Origin: CAYQPF01 sp964419225
GTDB taxonomy: Bacteria; Cloacimonadota; Cloacimonadia; Cloacimonadales; CAYQPF01
Assembly: GCA_964419225.1 (NCBI GenBank)
Contig: CAYQPF010000223.1
Location: forward strand, 1-6,459
Direction: 5' to 3'
Length of the DNA stretch: 6,459 nt
Shown here: positions 4,902 to 6,459 of the stretch, one piece after another
How positions within the stretch are numbered: the stretch's first letter is position 1
Layout of the letters: the number at the start of each line of letters is the position of its first letter
Position numbers and translations under genes: made by a program
Notes under the pieces: generated by a model
Seen by the model: the letters and a program-made list of their open reading frames with translations, nothing else
The model's database searches: none
Told to the model about the DNA's origin: nothing

Positions 4902-4927
4902 TAGGGGCGGATGTGAGTTCGCCCTTA
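4902..4927. repeat. intergenic GGGGCG...CGCCC stem-loop
   Basis: TAGGGGCG (4902-4909) pairs with CGCCCTTA (4920-4927) as an 8-bp stem with one G-T pair and a 10-base loop. This kind of GGGGCG-loop-TTCGCCC palindrome is a frequent dispersed intergenic repeat in many bacteria. It could attenuate read-through from the AraC-type gene, but no T-run follows. There is one copy in the window. Confidence 0.5.
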
Positions 4928-4953
4928 CGATCTTGGGATTAAATAAAAATAAT

Positions 4954-4982
4954 TTGACTTCTCCGGACTACAATTTTACAAT
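4954..4982 (+). promoter_or_regulatory. aroA promoter implying a leaderless transcript
   Basis: TTGACT (4954-4959), a 17-base spacer and TACAAT (4977-4982) each match the consensus at 5 of 6 positions. The expected transcription start near 4989 is only about 3 bases before the aroA ATG at 4992, leaving no room for a ribosome binding site. Confidence 0.7.
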
Positions 4983-4991
4983 GTCATTATT

Positions 4992-6233
4992 ATGGTTAAA
5001 AATAAAGTAGTGTATTTGGAAGGATCAAAATCGATATTGAATCGCTTACTGATAATAGCGTCATTACAGAAGCAAAATATCCATATCCTTAATCCTGCTT
5101 ACAATCAGGATATTTTGACAATGCTGGCATGTTTGAGCAGTTTTGCTTTGAAGTCAGAGAAGACAGAGCGATCCTTGTATTTGAAACCATTTACGCCAAA
5201 TAGTTTTAATCATGAGCTATATGTTCATGATTCAGCAACAGCTCTCCGATTTGTCTTATCCAGAATGGCCTGTGAGCCGGGTCATTATTTCCAGCTTGAT
5301 GTTTCCTCACAACTGAGTAAAAGACCAATACAGGAATTGATTCAAAATCTGCGACAATTAGGAGCAATTATTCCCCGGATAGAATTTCCTCTGGAAATTG
5401 GCGGGGTTAAACTTAAAGGTGGTGAGATCGAACTGGATGCTTCTATCAGTAGTCAATATCTAAGCTCACTTCTGCTTATAGCCCCAAGAATTAACACAGC
5501 GTTGACTTTAAATCTTACAGGGAAGACTGTTTCTGTATCTTACTTGGAGATGACCCGCAAACTTATGCAGCAATGTGGAATAAAAACTGAATATTCTGGT
5601 TGTAAACTCTTTATTCAGGAGGGACAGGAATACCATTTACCGGATACTTTTGAGATTGAACCCGATCTTTCATCAGCTTGTTATTTTTGGGCCTTATCAG
5701 CTTTGACAGGAAAAGAAATTCCAGTCTGGTATCCTCACAGAGAAAGTTTGCAGGCAGATCATGACTTTTTGAATGTATTACAGGAAATGGGCTGCAAAGT
5801 TATCCAGGCTAACGAAACAATTTCAGTTCAGGGGAATCAGCTTCGTAGTGTAGATATCGATATGAATTCAATGCCGGATCAGGTACCAACCTTAGCCATG
5901 CTTGGGTTGTTTGCGGACAATCCGGTTAAAATCAGGAATGTTTCTCAGTTGAAATATAAAGAATCCAATCGATTGGATGCCCTGCTAACACAGTTACCCA
6001 AACTCGGTGCAAAAGTTGTTTATGAGAATGATATTCTGACTGTCTATCCGTTGAATAAAGAAATTCCCAATTGCTTGTTAAACACCTATAATGATCACAG
6101 ACTGGCCATGACTTACTCTTTATTGAAAACAGTTCATCCCCAAATTGAAATTGATGATTTGAAAAGTGTAGGAAAATCTTATCCGGCGTTTTTACAGGAT
6201 CTGGATGAAGTTTTAAATGATGATGAAGGCTGA
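4992..6233 (+). CDS. aroA: 3-phosphoshikimate 1-carboxyvinyltransferase (EPSP synthase)
   Basis: This cytoplasmic enzyme joins shikimate-3-phosphate and phosphoenolpyruvate to make EPSP, the sixth step of the shikimate pathway to aromatic amino acids. At 413 residues it is slightly shorter than E. coli AroA (427). The expected active-site blocks are present: EGSKSILNR (Lys13, Ser14, Arg18); RPI (Arg111); SSQYLSSLLL (Ser153, Ser154, Gln155); MNSMPD (Asp296, the catalytic Asp); KESNR (Lys323, Glu324, Arg327); NDHR (Asp368, His369, Arg370); GKSYP (Lys395). The phosphoenolpyruvate loop is DSATALRF (80-87) instead of the usual NAGTAMRP. Ala82 replaces the Gly that is Gly96 in E. coli, and Phe87 replaces Pro101; Thr83 and Arg86 are kept. 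It should be active and may be poorly sensitive to glyphosate. There is no ribosome site; the start is fixed by the promoter and by GSKS at residue 11. No other shikimate gene is in the window. Confidence 0.95.
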   Translation: MVKNKVVYLEGSKSILNRLLIIASLQKQNIHILNPAYNQDILTMLACLSSFALKSEKTERSLYLKPFTPNSFNHELYVHDSATALRFVLSRMACEPGHYFQLDVSSQLSKRPIQELIQNLRQLGAIIPRIEFPLEIGGVKLKGGEIELDASISSQYLSSLLLIAPRINTALTLNLTGKTVSVSYLEMTRKLMQQCGIKTEYSGCKLFIQEGQEYHLPDTFEIEPDLSSACYFWALSALTGKEIPVWYPHRESLQADHDFLNVLQEMGCKVIQANETISVQGNQLRSVDIDMNSMPDQVPTLAMLGLFADNPVKIRNVSQLKYKESNRLDALLTQLPKLGAKVVYENDILTVYPLNKEIPNCLLNTYNDHRLAMTYSLLKTVHPQIEIDDLKSVGKSYPAFLQDLDEVLNDDEG

Positions 6234-6344
6234 ATCCCGGGAAATTGATAAATGAGAGAGACGGATGGGACGGCTAATAGAACGCGGATGAAGCAGATTA
6301 GGCTAAAGAGGACAAGGAATAATGTCTGAAAACATGACCTACAG
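6234..6344. other. intergenic stretch downstream of aroA
   Basis: An 8-bp palindrome TCCCGGGA (6235-6242) lies just after the aroA stop, and low-complexity purine-rich sequence follows. I see no intrinsic terminator and no gene before repeat copy C. Confidence 0.4.
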
Positions 6345-6348
6345 TTAA

Positions 6349-6459
6349 ACCCGAACTGTGCAGTAGAATCTTTACAATCTGGCTGAAACTAGTGAATTTG
6401 AAGGCTTACAATCTCACTCACCATATATTTATTATATAACCTCGTTCGATTGCAAACCT
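6349..6459 (+). repeat. MITE-like repeat, copy C (truncated by window end)
   Basis: This matches the left two-thirds of copy B (3737 onward) with about three differences: one base in the GAATCTAG block, one base missing in GGACTT, and AACTTCG changed to AACCTCG. It begins ACCCGAACTG directly after TTAA at 6345-6348 and runs off the window in the GCAAACCT block. Confidence 0.85.

Overview
This window looks like a chromosomal fragment of an AT-rich anaerobic bacterium with an outer membrane (a lipoprotein signal peptide is present). Its centrepiece is a mercury-methylation operon. On the minus strand arsR, hgcA and hgcB run in that order from about 2024 down to 248. HgcA carries the diagnostic cap-helix motif NVWCAAGK and a C-terminal membrane domain. 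HgcB carries two [4Fe-4S] motifs, one of them CMECGAC, and a C-terminal Cys-Cys pair. An ArsR-type repressor with cysteine pairs heads the operon and overlaps hgcA by 14 bases, behind one good promoter with palindromes over and around it. The taxon cannot be fixed from the sequence. The uncultured low-GC phyla in which hgcAB is found (for example FCB-type or other candidate phyla) fit as well as classical Desulfobacterota.

Upstream of the operon and on the same strand is a lipoprotein with an HExxH zinc-protease motif (2171-2995). Next comes a small excisionase/MerR-type helix-turn-helix protein of unrecognised family (3197-3655). Its promoter holds five hexamers (consensus WTGRCA) spaced exactly 10 bp apart. 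On the plus strand lie an AraC-type regulator fused to a GyrI-like ligand-binding domain (4012-4863) and a complete EPSP synthase gene, aroA (4992-6233). AroA has Ala where glyphosate-sensitive enzymes have the Gly of the NAGTA motif. Its promoter places the transcription start almost on the ATG, which suggests a leaderless mRNA.

Three copies of one non-coding repeat are present: 1-51 (inverted, cut by the window start), 3737-3902 (complete) and 6349-6459 (cut by the window end). The complete copy has about 19-bp terminal inverted repeats, folds along its whole length into an imperfect hairpin, and sits between TTAA tetranucleotides. It resembles a MITE. Because both window edges fall inside this repeat, the window is probably a whole assembly contig that broke at repeats.

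Functionally the window holds a metal/thiol module (arsR-hgcAB), two one-gene regulatory units facing away from each other across the repeat, and one housekeeping shikimate-pathway gene. Nothing in the sequence ties the regulators or aroA to mercury methylation beyond proximity.
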